Notes: generated by a model from the letters alone, not told the origin. 64,000 nucleotides of DNA from Gilvimarinus japonicus (GCF_042847215.1 NZ_AP031500.1:558001-622000); one strand, 5' to 3'; shown: positions 26,599 through 36,264, counted from the stretch's first letter. Program-made: numbers and translations.

Positions 26599-27648
26599 CT
26601 ACATGCTTGGATAGTCGGTATAACCTGCAGCACTGCCGCCGTGAAAGGTGCTCGGGTCGGGCTCGTTTAGCGAAGCATTTTGGGCAAAGCGCTCGGGCAA
26701 ATCCGGGTTGGCGATAAATTTAACCCCAAAGGCGACGGCGTCGGCTTTGCCTTCGGCCAGCCATTGGTTCGCCTGATCTTTTTCAAAGCCTTCGTTGGCA
26801 ATGTACACACCGCCAAACAATTGTTTTAAGTCAGGCCCCAAGCTGTCGTCCGCCTCGTGCTCTCGGCTACAAATAAACGCTAGTTGGCGTGTGCCCAGCT
26901 CGCGAGCGATATAGCCAAAGGTTTCGGCGGGGTTGTCATCGCCCATATCCTGGCCATCGCCGCGTGGCGCTAAGTGCATGCCGACCCGGCCGGCGGGCCA
27001 CACCTCTAGCACGGCGTCGGTCACCTCAAGCATCAATCGCGCGCGGTTTTCGAGGGAGCCGCCGTAACGATCGGTGCGCTGGTTGGTGCTGGTTTGTAAA
27101 AACTGATCCAGCAAGTAGCCATTGGCGCCATGAATTTCTACCCCGTCAAACCCGGCTTTTTTGGCGTTTTCGGCGCCCTGTTTAAATTGTGCGATTACCT
27201 CGGGAATTTCTTCCAGCTCGAGTGCTCGCGGGGTTACGTAATCTTTTTTCGGGCGCACTAAGCTCACGTGCCCGGCCGGCTGAATAGCGCTGGGGGCGAC
27301 AGGCAATTCACCATCCAGATAAAGTGGGTCGGATATACGTCCTACGTGCCACAATTGCAGCAGTATTTTGCCGCCCTTGGCGTGTACTGCATCGGTAATT
27401 TTTTTCCAGCCCGCCACTTGGGCCTCAGACCAAATGCCCGGCGTGTCTGGGTAACCTACGCCCATGGGGGTTACCGAGGTCGCCTCGGTTAAAATCATAC
27501 CGGCGCTGGCGCGCTGGCTGTAGTACTCCAGCATTAGCTCGTTGGGCACTCGGCCTTCACTGGCGCGACAGCGGGTGAGTGGCGCCATAATAATGCGATT
27601 GGCAAGTGTTAGCTCGCCGAGGGTAATTGGATCTTGCAGGCTGGGCAT
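26599..27648 (-). CDS. Old yellow enzyme family alkene reductase (NemA-like)
   Basis: 349 residues, an FMN-dependent TIM-barrel flavoprotein. Seen: NRIIMAPLTRCRAS near the start, LQLWHVGR, the active-site HGANGYLLDQFLQ (residues that bind the substrate carbonyl), and TDRYGGSLENRARL. It reduces activated C=C bonds of enones, nitro-esters or maleimides with NAD(P)H. It most resembles the NemA/XenB group; the physiological substrate is unknown. GGAG precedes the ATG. It is followed by arfB after about 50 bp but need not be functionally linked. Confidence 0.9.
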   Translation of the reverse strand: MPSLQDPITLGELTLANRIIMAPLTRCRASEGRVPNELMLEYYSQRASAGMILTEATSVTPMGVGYPDTPGIWSEAQVAGWKKITDAVHAKGGKILLQLWHVGRISDPLYLDGELPVAPSAIQPAGHVSLVRPKKDYVTPRALELEEIPEVIAQFKQGAENAKKAGFDGVEIHGANGYLLDQFLQTSTNQRTDRYGGSLENRARLMLEVTDAVLEVWPAGRVGMHLAPRGDGQDMGDDNPAETFGYIARELGTRQLAFICSREHEADDSLGPDLKQLFGGVYIANEGFEKDQANQWLAEGKADAVAFGVKFIANPDLPERFAQNASLNEPDPSTFHGGSAAGYTDYPSM

Positions 27649-27814
27649 GGTAGCTCTCCGTTCTGGTTGGGGCTAAAGTTCACGCGAGGCAGGTTTCTAT
27701 CGGTTGCCTGATAATAGATATGGGGCGCATGCCGGTCATATCAATCCTTGACCAGCATGGTTAACGAAACTTGATTGTCGCCCGTAGCAACTTGGTGCGG
27801 CTTTATCTGTTGCG

Positions 27815-30049
27815 CTAAAAGGTGACGCCCAGGTAAACGTAGGCACTTTTTTTACCTGTGTCGGATTCGCCGTAGGCTAGGTAGGTGGGGCCTAGAGGGC
27901 TGTCCCAGCCCAAAAATAAGCTGCCGCTGCGAATCAAATCGCTGTAATCAATAGCGTCTTGATCCTGCCATGCGTTGCCCGCCTCGTAAGAGAGGCCAAA
28001 ATACAGCGGCAGGTTGAGTATGCGATAGTCGTTATCGGCAATTCGATAGGTATATACAACACTTGCAAAACGTGTGTGCTGGCCAGAGATAAAATCGCTC
28101 TCATTACCTGATAAGTTTAAAAAACCGCCTAAGCTGTATGAGCCTACCAGTGACAGGGGATCGTCGTTAAATGTGCTTTGCAGTTGTAAGCGACCGCGCA
28201 AACTGTGGCGACCAAGCGATAGCGCTTTGTTTACCTCAAGCTCGACTTGAGTGGCGTTATCTTTAGTGCCAAAAAGGCTGATGTTGCTGCGCTTAATGGC
28301 CGATAATATCTTCCAGCCGCGCACCGGAAAGCTGGCGTTATCTAGGCTGTCGTAATCGATGGTTAAGACACCACCTTGTTCTCGGTAGTCTACCTCCGGT
28401 TGTGCAAGTTCGGCGGCGATAATAGCGGGTAAGGTAAGGTTGCCGTCCGAGTAGGTGTAACCGGTAAAAATATCCAGGCGGTCGTACGAATCCCACCCTA
28501 CGCCCGTGATCGCGCCGTATTCGTTAGAGATAACCTCGCCAAAGGATTTCCCTTCAAGGGTGTACGAGAATACATCCCGCTCGGCAAGCATTCTGCCGCT
28601 GGCGTAAAAGCCAGAGGTTCTAAGTGGCCAGTAGAGTGCGGTGTTAAAGCTTTTCTCAGTGCCGAACGCAGCGGTGGTGTACCACTCGGCGCCGTACGGT
28701 GATAGGTTAGTGCGGCGGTATGAGGCGCCCAGCTGGTAGCGACTAAAAGATTTGAGGTTGTCTTCAAACGATAGTTTAAAATCTAAATAGCCTGGGCCCC
28801 ACTCTTTTTCCTCAACCACAGTATAAAGTCGGTTGCGCTCATCTTGCTCGTCTATGCTGGAGCGAGCGCGAGCGATAGTGCCTTGACCGTATAACCGCTC
28901 GATCCCTTTGCGAATCTCCCACGGCGAATAGGCACCGCCGGCGTGGATTTCCATGCGGTGCAGAATATAGTCATCGCTAAGGCGGGTGTGGTTAATCAAG
29001 GATATATCGTCAATGGTGATTTTGGCATCGCCACGTAAAGATTTCGCCGGGCTTTTGGGTACGGCACTGCCACTTATTTGCGCAACGCTGGCACTGGTCT
29101 CAAAAGCCGCTATGGTTGCATCGTAGCCTTGGTCCGCAGCGCTGGCTGCTTTGTCAAAGCTCAGTAGGGTGACCTCGGTGAGCTCGGGGTGGATAAGCAC
29201 GTCTTTTTCGGTGAGTAAGTCGATTTGTTGGCGGACGTTTTCTTCAGTTAAAAAGCTGGTGAGTTGCCGCAAAATACTAAGGCCTGATTGTAGGTCGTCA
29301 CGAGTCATCGCCGGTGAGCCAATGTCTACGGCAATCACCATGTCTGCCCCCATCTCTTGGGCAACGCTAATGGGTAAGTTATTGGCGATACCGCCATCGA
29401 CAAGCAAGCGTCCATCGCGTTCAATGGGGCGCACCACACCGGGCAGTGACATGGAGGTTTGCAGTGCGGTGGTTAAATCGCCGCGTTTTAGTATGACTTG
29501 CTCGCCGGTTTCTATGTCGGCAGCTACTGCGCGAAAGGTGATAGGCAAATCGTCAAAGCTTTTAAAGATAACGTGGGTGCCCATTAGCTCATCAAGCAGT
29601 GATTTCATCCCTTGTCCCTGCAGAAAACCTTGGGGCAATTTTAGGCTGTGGCCGTCAAACCCTAAACCTAATTGAATGGGGAACTCGTCAATTTGCCGCT
29701 TGCGGCGATTGGGAATTTGGCTGCGCGGTAGGTCGTCGTGGTAGCCGGCGTCCCAATCGGCTTGTTCAAACAGTTGTAGAATTTCGTTGGAGGTTTTACC
29801 ACTGGCGTAGAGCGCGCCGACAAAGGCGCCAATGCTAGTGCCCACCACAATATCCACCGGGATGCCGCGCTCTTCCAAAGCGCGAATTACCCCGATATGG
29901 GCGCCACCGCGGGCGCCGCCGCCACCCAATACCAGCGCGACGCAAGGGCGGTTAAGCTCGGCGGGGCAGGGGGTGGTCGCTGCGTAACTTTGATTGGCGC
30001 CGCTGAGACAGAGCAGAAGTGCCAAAAGCATTAACGCGATTCGCTGCAT
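27815..30049 (-). CDS. Patatin-like phospholipase with POTRA and Omp85-type barrel
   Basis: 744 residues from the ATG at 30049 (frame open to 30091). A signal peptide (QRIALMLLALLLCL, cut near SYAA) is followed by a patatin domain (about 35-330) with oxyanion loop GGGGARGGAHIG, nucleophile Ser in GTSIG and Asp in VDGGIANN. A short POTRA-like stretch (about 360-430) comes next, then a beta-barrel to the end, which closes with the aromatic-terminated strand VYLGVTF. This is the layout of type Vd autotransporters such as PlpD, in which the barrel carries a lipase to the cell surface. Substrate probably phospholipid. It is alone in its transcript. Confidence 0.88.
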   Translation of the reverse strand: MQRIALMLLALLLCLSGANQSYAATTPCPAELNRPCVALVLGGGGARGGAHIGVIRALEERGIPVDIVVGTSIGAFVGALYASGKTSNEILQLFEQADWDAGYHDDLPRSQIPNRRKRQIDEFPIQLGLGFDGHSLKLPQGFLQGQGMKSLLDELMGTHVIFKSFDDLPITFRAVAADIETGEQVILKRGDLTTALQTSMSLPGVVRPIERDGRLLVDGGIANNLPISVAQEMGADMVIAVDIGSPAMTRDDLQSGLSILRQLTSFLTEENVRQQIDLLTEKDVLIHPELTEVTLLSFDKAASAADQGYDATIAAFETSASVAQISGSAVPKSPAKSLRGDAKITIDDISLINHTRLSDDYILHRMEIHAGGAYSPWEIRKGIERLYGQGTIARARSSIDEQDERNRLYTVVEEKEWGPGYLDFKLSFEDNLKSFSRYQLGASYRRTNLSPYGAEWYTTAAFGTEKSFNTALYWPLRTSGFYASGRMLAERDVFSYTLEGKSFGEVISNEYGAITGVGWDSYDRLDIFTGYTYSDGNLTLPAIIAAELAQPEVDYREQGGVLTIDYDSLDNASFPVRGWKILSAIKRSNISLFGTKDNATQVELEVNKALSLGRHSLRGRLQLQSTFNDDPLSLVGSYSLGGFLNLSGNESDFISGQHTRFASVVYTYRIADNDYRILNLPLYFGLSYEAGNAWQDQDAIDYSDLIRSGSLFLGWDSPLGPTYLAYGESDTGKKSAYVYLGVTF

Positions 30050-30159
30050 AGGGTAAAGCCTTGCCGACCAAGACAAACGTGTAGCGGTCATTAAATAACG
30101 TTAAGGGAGCAATTGCCAGTGCAGTGCTTTAATGATGGGAGTGATATTGGGTCGAGCGG

Positions 30160-30203
30160 AATAAAAACAAATGCGGCGGATGCCCGTTGCAAGCATCCGC
30201 CGC
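30160..30203 (-). terminator. Rho-independent terminator of ettA
   Basis: An 11-bp perfect stem (GCGGCGGATGC at 30173-30183 with its inverse at 30193-30203) is followed on the minus strand by ATTTGTTTTTATT. It begins nine bases after the ettA stop. Confidence 0.88.
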
Positions 30204-30211
30204 GCGAACGA

Positions 30212-31876
30212 TTAAGCTTTTAACGGTTTGTATTTAACCCGCTTAGGCTGGGCGTCGTTACCCTTACGTTTGACAAAGTCTTCGTGGTAATCGGTGTAGT
30301 TACCTTCAAAAAAGACCGCTTCTGAGTCGCCTTCGTACGCCAGAATATGGGTGGCAATCCGATCCAAAAACCAGCGATCGTGCGAAATAACCATCACGCA
30401 GCCGGGGAAGGCTAAAATCGCGTCTTCCAGTGCGCGCAAGGTCTCAACGTCCAGGTCGTTTGATGGTTCATCCAGCAGCAAAACGTTGGCGCCTTGCTTT
30501 AGGGTGTTGGCCAGATGCAAGCGGCCGCGCTCACCACCGGATAACTCGCCGACGCGCTTTTGCTGATCGGAGCCTTTAAAATTAAAGCGCCCCACGTACG
30601 AGCGGCTTGCTACTTCGTAGTTGCCGATGCGCAAAATATCTTGCCCGCCCGAGATTGCCTCCCACACGGTTTGTTTGTCTTGCAGGTTTTCGCGGCTTTG
30701 CTCAACGTAGGCCACATTCACGGTTTCACCTAGGGTGATGGTGCCGCTATCGGGTTGTTCGGTGCCGGCAATCATACGGAACAAGGTCGACTTACCTGCA
30801 CCGTTACCGCCGACAATGCCCACCACGGCGCCTTTGGGTACGCTCATGGTTAGGTTGTCAATCAACAAGCGATCGCCATAGCCTTTGCTGACGTTTTCCA
30901 GTTCGATAACTTTATCGCCCAAACGCTCGCCAGGCGGAATGTAAATCTCGTTGGTTTCGTTGCGGGTCTGAAACTCTTGGCTTTGCAGCTCGTCAAACCG
31001 TGCCAAACGCGCTTTGCTTTTAGCCTGGCGGCCTTTAGGGTTGGTGCGCACCCACTCAAGCTCGGCTTTAATGGCTTTTTGGTGCGAGGCTTCGGCTTTG
31101 GCCTCTTGCTCCAGGCGCTTTTCTTTGGTCTCAAGCCAGTTCGAGTAGTTGCCCTCGTAGGGGATGCCGTAACCGCGGTCCAGCTCTAAAATCCACCCGG
31201 CGGCGTTATCCAAAAAGTAGCGGTCGTGGGTAATGGCGACCACGGTGCCACTAAAGGTTTGCAAAAACTGCTCTAACCAGTGAACACTCTCGGCATCCAA
31301 ATGGTTAGTGGGCTCATCCAATAGCAGCATATCGGGGCGCGATAACAATAACCGGCACAGGGCGACACGGCGGCGCTCACCACCGGATAGTTTGGTGACA
31401 TCGGCATCCCAGGGGGGCAGGCGCAAGGCGTCGGCGGCGATTTCCAGGGTGTTGTCCAGATTGTGGGCATCCCACGCCTGAATGATATCTTCGCAGCGCG
31501 CCTGCTTTTTGGCCAGCTCGTCAAAGTCGGCATCGGGCTCGGCGTAAGCGGTGTAAATACCCTCCAGTTCGGCCAGTGCATCCACGGCCTCGCGCATGCC
31601 GTCTTCCACATTACCGCGCACGTCTTTTTCCGGGTCGAGCACCGGCTCCTGCGGCAGGTAACCGATTTTAATGTCGGGCATCGGGCGGGCTTCACCGTTA
31701 AATTCGGTGTCAACGCCGGCCATAATGCGCAGCAGGGTAGATTTACCCGAGCCGTTTAAGCCCAGCACGCCGATTTTGGCGCCGGGGAAAAACGACAAAG
31801 AGATGTCTTTTAGAATTTCACGCTTAGGCGGGACGACTTTGCCCACCCGATTCATGGTGTATACGTACTGTGCCAT
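30212..31876 (-). CDS. ettA: Energy-dependent translational throttle protein EttA (ABC-F)
   Basis: 554 residues with two ABC ATPase domains and no membrane part: Walker A GLNGSGKST and GGNGAGKST, signatures LSGGERRR and LSGGERGR, Walker B LLLDEPTNH and LLLDEPSND. The inter-domain arm and the N-terminus MAQYVYTMNRVGKVVPPKR are typical of EttA. It binds the ribosomal E site and gates the first elongation step according to the ATP/ADP ratio. Stand-alone gene with GAGG before the ATG and a strong terminator. Confidence 0.97.
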   Translation of the reverse strand: MAQYVYTMNRVGKVVPPKREILKDISLSFFPGAKIGVLGLNGSGKSTLLRIMAGVDTEFNGEARPMPDIKIGYLPQEPVLDPEKDVRGNVEDGMREAVDALAELEGIYTAYAEPDADFDELAKKQARCEDIIQAWDAHNLDNTLEIAADALRLPPWDADVTKLSGGERRRVALCRLLLSRPDMLLLDEPTNHLDAESVHWLEQFLQTFSGTVVAITHDRYFLDNAAGWILELDRGYGIPYEGNYSNWLETKEKRLEQEAKAEASHQKAIKAELEWVRTNPKGRQAKSKARLARFDELQSQEFQTRNETNEIYIPPGERLGDKVIELENVSKGYGDRLLIDNLTMSVPKGAVVGIVGGNGAGKSTLFRMIAGTEQPDSGTITLGETVNVAYVEQSRENLQDKQTVWEAISGGQDILRIGNYEVASRSYVGRFNFKGSDQQKRVGELSGGERGRLHLANTLKQGANVLLLDEPSNDLDVETLRALEDAILAFPGCVMVISHDRWFLDRIATHILAYEGDSEAVFFEGNYTDYHEDFVKRKGNDAQPKRVKYKPLKA

Positions 31877-32107
31877 TTAGCTTGCCTCGTGCTGGCCGCC
31901 AGCGGGCGGATATGGCTGGAGTCGGCCGATTGCAGATAAACGCGCAAGTTACCGAAAGGCGCCGCTTAATTCAATCTTTTATGATCGTTAAACGATCAGC
32001 CAGGGGGCTTATTAGCTCACCGATTTGGCGCGTGTGTAGACCGCCGCCACAAACTTGTAACAATCGCTCAGTAGTCTCATGCGCACAATTACCTCTTGGA
32101 GTTTGCT

Positions 32108-33961
32108 ATGAGAAAGAGTTTTCCTTATATCTTAGCCGCGTGTAGCACCTTGGCGCTGGTAGGTTGCGGCAGCGATGATGACGACAACATCACTGATGAG
32201 CCGGTGGTAGAAACCCCTTCTGGGTTATCGTTGGAATTTGCTGGCCGCTACAGTGCAGGTCAGTTTGATGAAAGCGCTGCGGAGATTCCCGCTTACGATG
32301 CCGACAGCCAACGCTTGTTTGTCGTGAATGCCGAAAAAGGCATGCTGGATGTACTGGACTTGTCAGACCCGGCAAACCCGAGCCTGATTGATACGATCGA
32401 AGCTGGCAGCGTACTGGCTGACGGCGAGGTGAACTCGGTAGCGGTTAAAAATGGCATCGTCGCGATCGCGATTGAAGCCGATGCAAAAACCGACAACGGT
32501 GCCGTGGCGCTATACAATGCCGATGACTTAAGTTTTATATCAAGTGTGGCTGTGGGCGCTCAGCCCGATATGCTGGTATTTACCCCAGACGGAAACTACC
32601 TGCTGGCGGCCAACGAGGGGGAGCCGAACGATGATTACAGCATCGACCCAGAGGGCTCGGTTGCGGTTATTGATATCTCTGATATGGCCAACCCAGCCGC
32701 GACTCTCGCAGGGTTTACTGCCTTTAATGGCCAGCGCGATGCTCTGCGTGATCAAGGTGTTCGCGTATACGGCCCTAACGCCACGCTCGCTCAAGATCTA
32801 GAACCCGAATACATCGCGGTATCGTCCGACAGCGAAACGGCTTGGGTGGTACTGCAAGAGAACAACGCCATCGCGCAGGTTGATATTACGGCGGCCAACG
32901 TACAGCGTATTATTCCGTTGGGCTACAAAGATCACGGCATCGATGGCAATGGCATTGATGCCAGCGACGAAGGCCCGGTAGAGATCACCACTTGGCCCGG
33001 TGTCCGCGGTTTGTATTTGCCGGATGCGATGGCCGCCTATGAGGTGAACGGTATGACCTATCTGGTTACCGCCAACGAAGGCGATGCCCGTGCCTGGGGT
33101 GAAGATAACGACGCCTATTGGGCCGGCGACGCCAGCCAAGGTTTTGTCGAAGAATTTCGCGTTAAGCACTTAGTGCACAAAGATGGCTTTGACCGTCGCG
33201 CCGGTGACGATCTGCCGCCGCAACTGCGCCAGCTTGCCGCCGGGGCTCTGCTTAACCCTACCACCTTTAGTTACTGTGGTGCCACCGCCGGTGATCCGGG
33301 TGACTGCCGTGATGACGAAATGCTGGGGCGCTTAAACGTTACTTGGACTGAAGGTTATCGTAAAAACGCCGACGGCTCTCCGGTTATGTTTGACGCCGCC
33401 GGAAACGAGTCGGCCGACGGTGACCGTTTAATGTACGACAACCTCTACAGCTACGGCGCGCGTTCATTTACCATTTGGGATGACGAAGGTCAGCTGGTGT
33501 GGGACTCGGGTGATGCCATCGAGCAGTTTTTGGCAAGCGATGACTGCATGCTAAGCGCAACTCGCGACATTCCCTGTAAAGACTTTTTTAACAGTGCCCA
33601 CGACGAGGGCGATAGTGCCGACAGCCGCAGCGATGCCAAAGGCCCCGAGCCCGAAGGTATCACTATTGGGCATATCGGCGAGAAAACCTTTGCCTTTATA
33701 GGGCTTGAGCGTATGGGCGGTGTATTAGTCTACGACATTAGCAATCCCGATGCGCCTGCATTTCAGGATTACTTAAACACTCGGGAGGATTGGACGACTG
33801 AAGATGCCGAAAGTATTCTGGCCAGCATCGGCGATCTTGGCCCGGAGGGCTTAGTGTTTATCTCCGCTGAAGATTCACCTACTGAGGATGCATTAGTGGT
33901 GGTGGGCAATGAAGTGAGTGGCACCACAGTAATCTATAAAGTAGTACAAACGTTTGAGTAG
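32108..33961 (+). CDS. Choice-of-anchor I family lipoprotein
   Basis: 617 residues from the ATG at 32108, with TTGGAG upstream. Lipoprotein signal ends at VGC (Cys about 19), followed by an acidic DDDDN linker. The rest is one large repeat-rich beta-propeller-like domain seen in choice-of-anchor I proteins: LFVVNAEKGMLDVLDLSDP, ANEGEPNDDY near the middle, TANEGDARAW, and GPEPEGITIG with AFIGLERMGG near the end. Some family members are annotated as alkaline phosphatases; I see no classic phosphatase metal site, so the activity is open. Very acidic overall, as expected of an exported protein of a marine organism. Confidence 0.85.
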   Translation: MRKSFPYILAACSTLALVGCGSDDDDNITDEPVVETPSGLSLEFAGRYSAGQFDESAAEIPAYDADSQRLFVVNAEKGMLDVLDLSDPANPSLIDTIEAGSVLADGEVNSVAVKNGIVAIAIEADAKTDNGAVALYNADDLSFISSVAVGAQPDMLVFTPDGNYLLAANEGEPNDDYSIDPEGSVAVIDISDMANPAATLAGFTAFNGQRDALRDQGVRVYGPNATLAQDLEPEYIAVSSDSETAWVVLQENNAIAQVDITAANVQRIIPLGYKDHGIDGNGIDASDEGPVEITTWPGVRGLYLPDAMAAYEVNGMTYLVTANEGDARAWGEDNDAYWAGDASQGFVEEFRVKHLVHKDGFDRRAGDDLPPQLRQLAAGALLNPTTFSYCGATAGDPGDCRDDEMLGRLNVTWTEGYRKNADGSPVMFDAAGNESADGDRLMYDNLYSYGARSFTIWDDEGQLVWDSGDAIEQFLASDDCMLSATRDIPCKDFFNSAHDEGDSADSRSDAKGPEPEGITIGHIGEKTFAFIGLERMGGVLVYDISNPDAPAFQDYLNTREDWTTEDAESILASIGDLGPEGLVFISAEDSPTEDALVVVGNEVSGTTVIYKVVQTFE

Positions 33962-34471
33962 GCCTGCGTGCTGAAATTTAAAAAGGGGTGCCGATGTAAG
34001 TCGGCGCCCCTTTTTATTGCTTTAAACTGCACTCTTTAACGCGGACGCGCGCTATTTGGACGTGTCTTTTAATGTGGCATAGGTTCGGTTTTCACGATAA
34101 CGTTACTCGCTGGTAATAAACTTCATTGTAATCAACCGTATACAAATAAAAAATTAAGTCACTATCAGATGCAGTCATTATGGCGTATAGTGCTGCGGTT
34201 AGCCTTTTCTTTGTATCGAGCCTACTGGCACACGCCTCTATCCTCCTTATTACACTTTTAGGTAATTTGGGTGCTTAATCAGCACTCTAATTGGTTCTTA
34301 TTCGTCAGCGCCTAAAGTTGACCCCTAATATCTGTGGTGGTGTTTCTCTGTTCTAGTGAGAATCGCCCGATTTAAATGTATTTCTGTGTTTTTTCAAGCA
34401 GTAATCTTCCGCGCACGTGATTCCTATGTATAAGGTGGGTGCGCCTTCTATTTCTTAATTTTTGGAGCGCC
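33962..34471. other. AT-rich intergenic region
   Basis: 510 bases. It holds the terminator at 33980-34016 and presumably the promoter of the phosphatidyltransferase gene. Only very short frames without ribosome-binding sites are present; no RNA gene was recognised. Confidence 0.5.
33980..34016 (+). terminator. Rho-independent terminator
   Basis: AAAAAGGGGTGCCGA pairs with TCGGCGCCCCTTTTT around a TGTAAG loop, 19 bases after the stop of the choice-of-anchor I gene. The stem is long and T-tailed. Confidence 0.92.
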
Positions 34472-35125
34472 ATGACGGCCACTAACGAAGAATCCCAAGC
34501 GCGACAACCTACGATAATCTCATTTGTTAAAGATTTGCCAAATGTCTGCTCGCTGGCTGGGTTGGCGTGCACGTTACTTGCGATTTATTTCAGTATTATC
34601 GGTGTTTTTTATGCGGCCATGATTGGAATGATTTGGGCCGTTGCGTTTGACTGGGCCGATGGCCTAGTGGCTCGAAAGATGAAAGGCCGTACTGGCAGTG
34701 ATCGGATTTTTGGCGGTCAGCTCGATCTTTTAATCGATATCGTTAGCTACGGCGTTACGCCAGCTATTGTCTTACTGAGCTTTAGTGATTTTAACCCCGT
34801 TATGTTGCCTGCCGCGTTTGTTGTGGTCGCCGCTAGTGCCATTCGGTTGAGCTACTTTAGCACTTTTGGTTTATCTGATGAATCAAAGTACACCGGCTTA
34901 GCGCTTGATAACAACAGTATCGCATTGGTTTTTGTGTTTCTGTCAGAAAGTGTCCTTCCCGCTGGAGTGTTTGCTTTCGTGCTTTGCACCTGCGCACTGG
35001 GGTTGGCAGTGCTCAATGTCTCGCAAATAAAAACCCCCAAGCTTTCTGGTAATCCACGCAATGTATGTTTTCTTGCTGGTTACACGCTGATTATAACAGC
35101 CTTGTATTTGTGGAAACTTCTGTAG
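34472..35125 (+). CDS. CDP-alcohol phosphatidyltransferase (phosphatidylserine synthase-like)
   Basis: 217 residues from the ATG at 34472 (GGAG upstream), with about six membrane segments. The CDP-alcohol phosphotransferase signature is present as DGLVAR, then G-GQLDLLID, which supplies the four metal-binding Asp residues; LDLLIDIVSYGVTPA resembles PssA. The stretch between AR and the Gly is 12 residues instead of the usual 8, a small insertion. It would attach a head group from a CDP-activated substrate to an alcohol in the inner membrane. A cytidylyltransferase gene follows after 57 bp, so the pair may make and use one activated head group. It differs enough from standard PssA to leave the product open. 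Confidence 0.85.
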   Translation: MTATNEESQARQPTIISFVKDLPNVCSLAGLACTLLAIYFSIIGVFYAAMIGMIWAVAFDWADGLVARKMKGRTGSDRIFGGQLDLLIDIVSYGVTPAIVLLSFSDFNPVMLPAAFVVVAASAIRLSYFSTFGLSDESKYTGLALDNNSIALVFVFLSESVLPAGVFAFVLCTCALGLAVLNVSQIKTPKLSGNPRNVCFLAGYTLIITALYLWKLL

Positions 35126-35182
35126 ATCAAAAGTAACACTTAATGTGTCGAAATATTTAAAGCAATTTATAGGAATTAATAA

Positions 35183-35626
35183 ATGATTGTATATACCGTA
35201 GGGACCTTTGACTTATTGCATGTAGGTCATCTCGCATTACTTGAATACTGTAAGTCGCTGGGCAGTTCGCTGGCCGTGGGTGTGGCGTCCGACCGCGTGG
35301 TAAATTCCTATAAGCCCAATGTTCCCGTTATCCCACTTGCGCAACGGATGGAGATGCTGAGTGCTCTGCGCTGTGTCGATATTGTGCGGTCCTACGATGA
35401 GCTGGAGTATGTCTCGGGTTGCCAAGAGATAAACCCCGATATCTTCGTTGTTGGGGAAGACTGGGGCCGCAAACCACATAATCTTGCCGTGGAATCTTAT
35501 TTAAAGTCAGCCGGTAAGCAAATTAAGCAAGTGCAGTATAACCCGCGCACCTCTTCAAGCTCGATCAAACGTGACGTCATGTCTCAGAAGCGCCCTGTTC
35601 AGCGCCTGCACATGGCTGCGGTCTAG
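35183..35626 (+). CDS. Cytidylyltransferase-like nucleotidyltransferase
   Basis: 147 residues with the nucleotidyltransferase fold of TagD and ethanolamine-phosphate cytidylyltransferases: the N-terminal GTFDLLHVGH (HxGH nucleotide site), VASDRVVNSYKP, a GEDWGRK segment and the C-terminal RTSSSSIK, a form of the RTxGxSTT motif. It should activate a phospho-alcohol with CTP. The partner 57 bp upstream is a CDP-alcohol phosphatidyltransferase, which uses that type of product. The final 15 residues (QKRPVQRLHMAAV) are an unusual tail. AGGAA precedes the ATG. Confidence 0.85.
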   Translation: MIVYTVGTFDLLHVGHLALLEYCKSLGSSLAVGVASDRVVNSYKPNVPVIPLAQRMEMLSALRCVDIVRSYDELEYVSGCQEINPDIFVVGEDWGRKPHNLAVESYLKSAGKQIKQVQYNPRTSSSSIKRDVMSQKRPVQRLHMAAV

Positions 35627-36264
35627 GTAAGCTCTTAAAACCACAACTTAACGTTGTCTGCCAGTGATAATAGCAACGCCATCCAAGGCGCGTAGCCTTT
35701 GGTCTCGGGTAGCATCGGTTACGCGAACAGATAGCGACCCAGCGATGGTTGCGCTAAGCCGCTAGAGCCGTTTGGCAGGTGTCGATATGTGCCCTAATGA
35801 TAATACCCCAAAAAATAGGCCATTCGCGCAGCTGCTAAGAGTTTTTCATCGAGCTGATTGAGGTATGTGTAAGCCGATACTGAGCTTAAGGTTGAGCCCG
35901 CCGATACAAAAGGATTGTTGTCCAGTTCATAAGCCTCGCCTTCGAATTTAATGCTAATAGCGAATTATTTTTCTGGTTCCACGGCTCCTGTAGTCTTTTA
36001 ATTTTAATAGAGCTGGCCTTGGACTTACTTGGGGCGTTTTCGAAAATAAAGTCGAGGGCGGAGCTGTTCGAGCGTTCCGTGTTGAGGGTACATTCGGTTG
36101 ATTCTTATGGGAGTCATACTGCAAACGCGAATCGCGGTGAGCTAAGACTGCTGTCACCAGGTGAAAAGATCGATAGTGTTAATGGGAGGACCGCTGGTAG
36201 AGGGAAGTTGCCCGGACGGCGGAAACGACTATGATGTCGGTTAGATTAAATACGGGAGCTTAGC
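35627..36264. other. Gene-poor region with a possible gene remnant
   Basis: 638 bases without an intact gene. Short frames on both strands at about 35954-36234 have implausible composition. A 57-codon open stretch on the minus strand at 35794-35964 reads like the end of a real protein but lacks a start. Confidence 0.5.
35794..35964 (-). pseudogene. Possible 3' remnant of a decayed gene
   Basis: Between a TAA (35965-35967 on the other strand's complement) and the TAG at 35794-35796 the minus frame reads as a balanced protein segment, for example KFEGEAYELDNNPF and later LNQLDEKLLAAARM. It has no Met start, ribosome site or upstream continuation in this frame. It could be the C-terminus of a lost secreted or periplasmic protein. 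Family not recognised. Confidence 0.3.

Noticed and set aside
34180..34278. 32-codon hydrophobic frame (MAYSAAVSLFFVSS start) on the plus strand
   Set aside because: No ribosome-binding site, and another frame overlaps it; too short to support.
36019..36234. 71-residue plus-strand frame and the opposing 67-residue frame at 35954-36157
   Set aside because: Arg/Ser-rich, biased composition and no SD; they overlap each other and look like chance.
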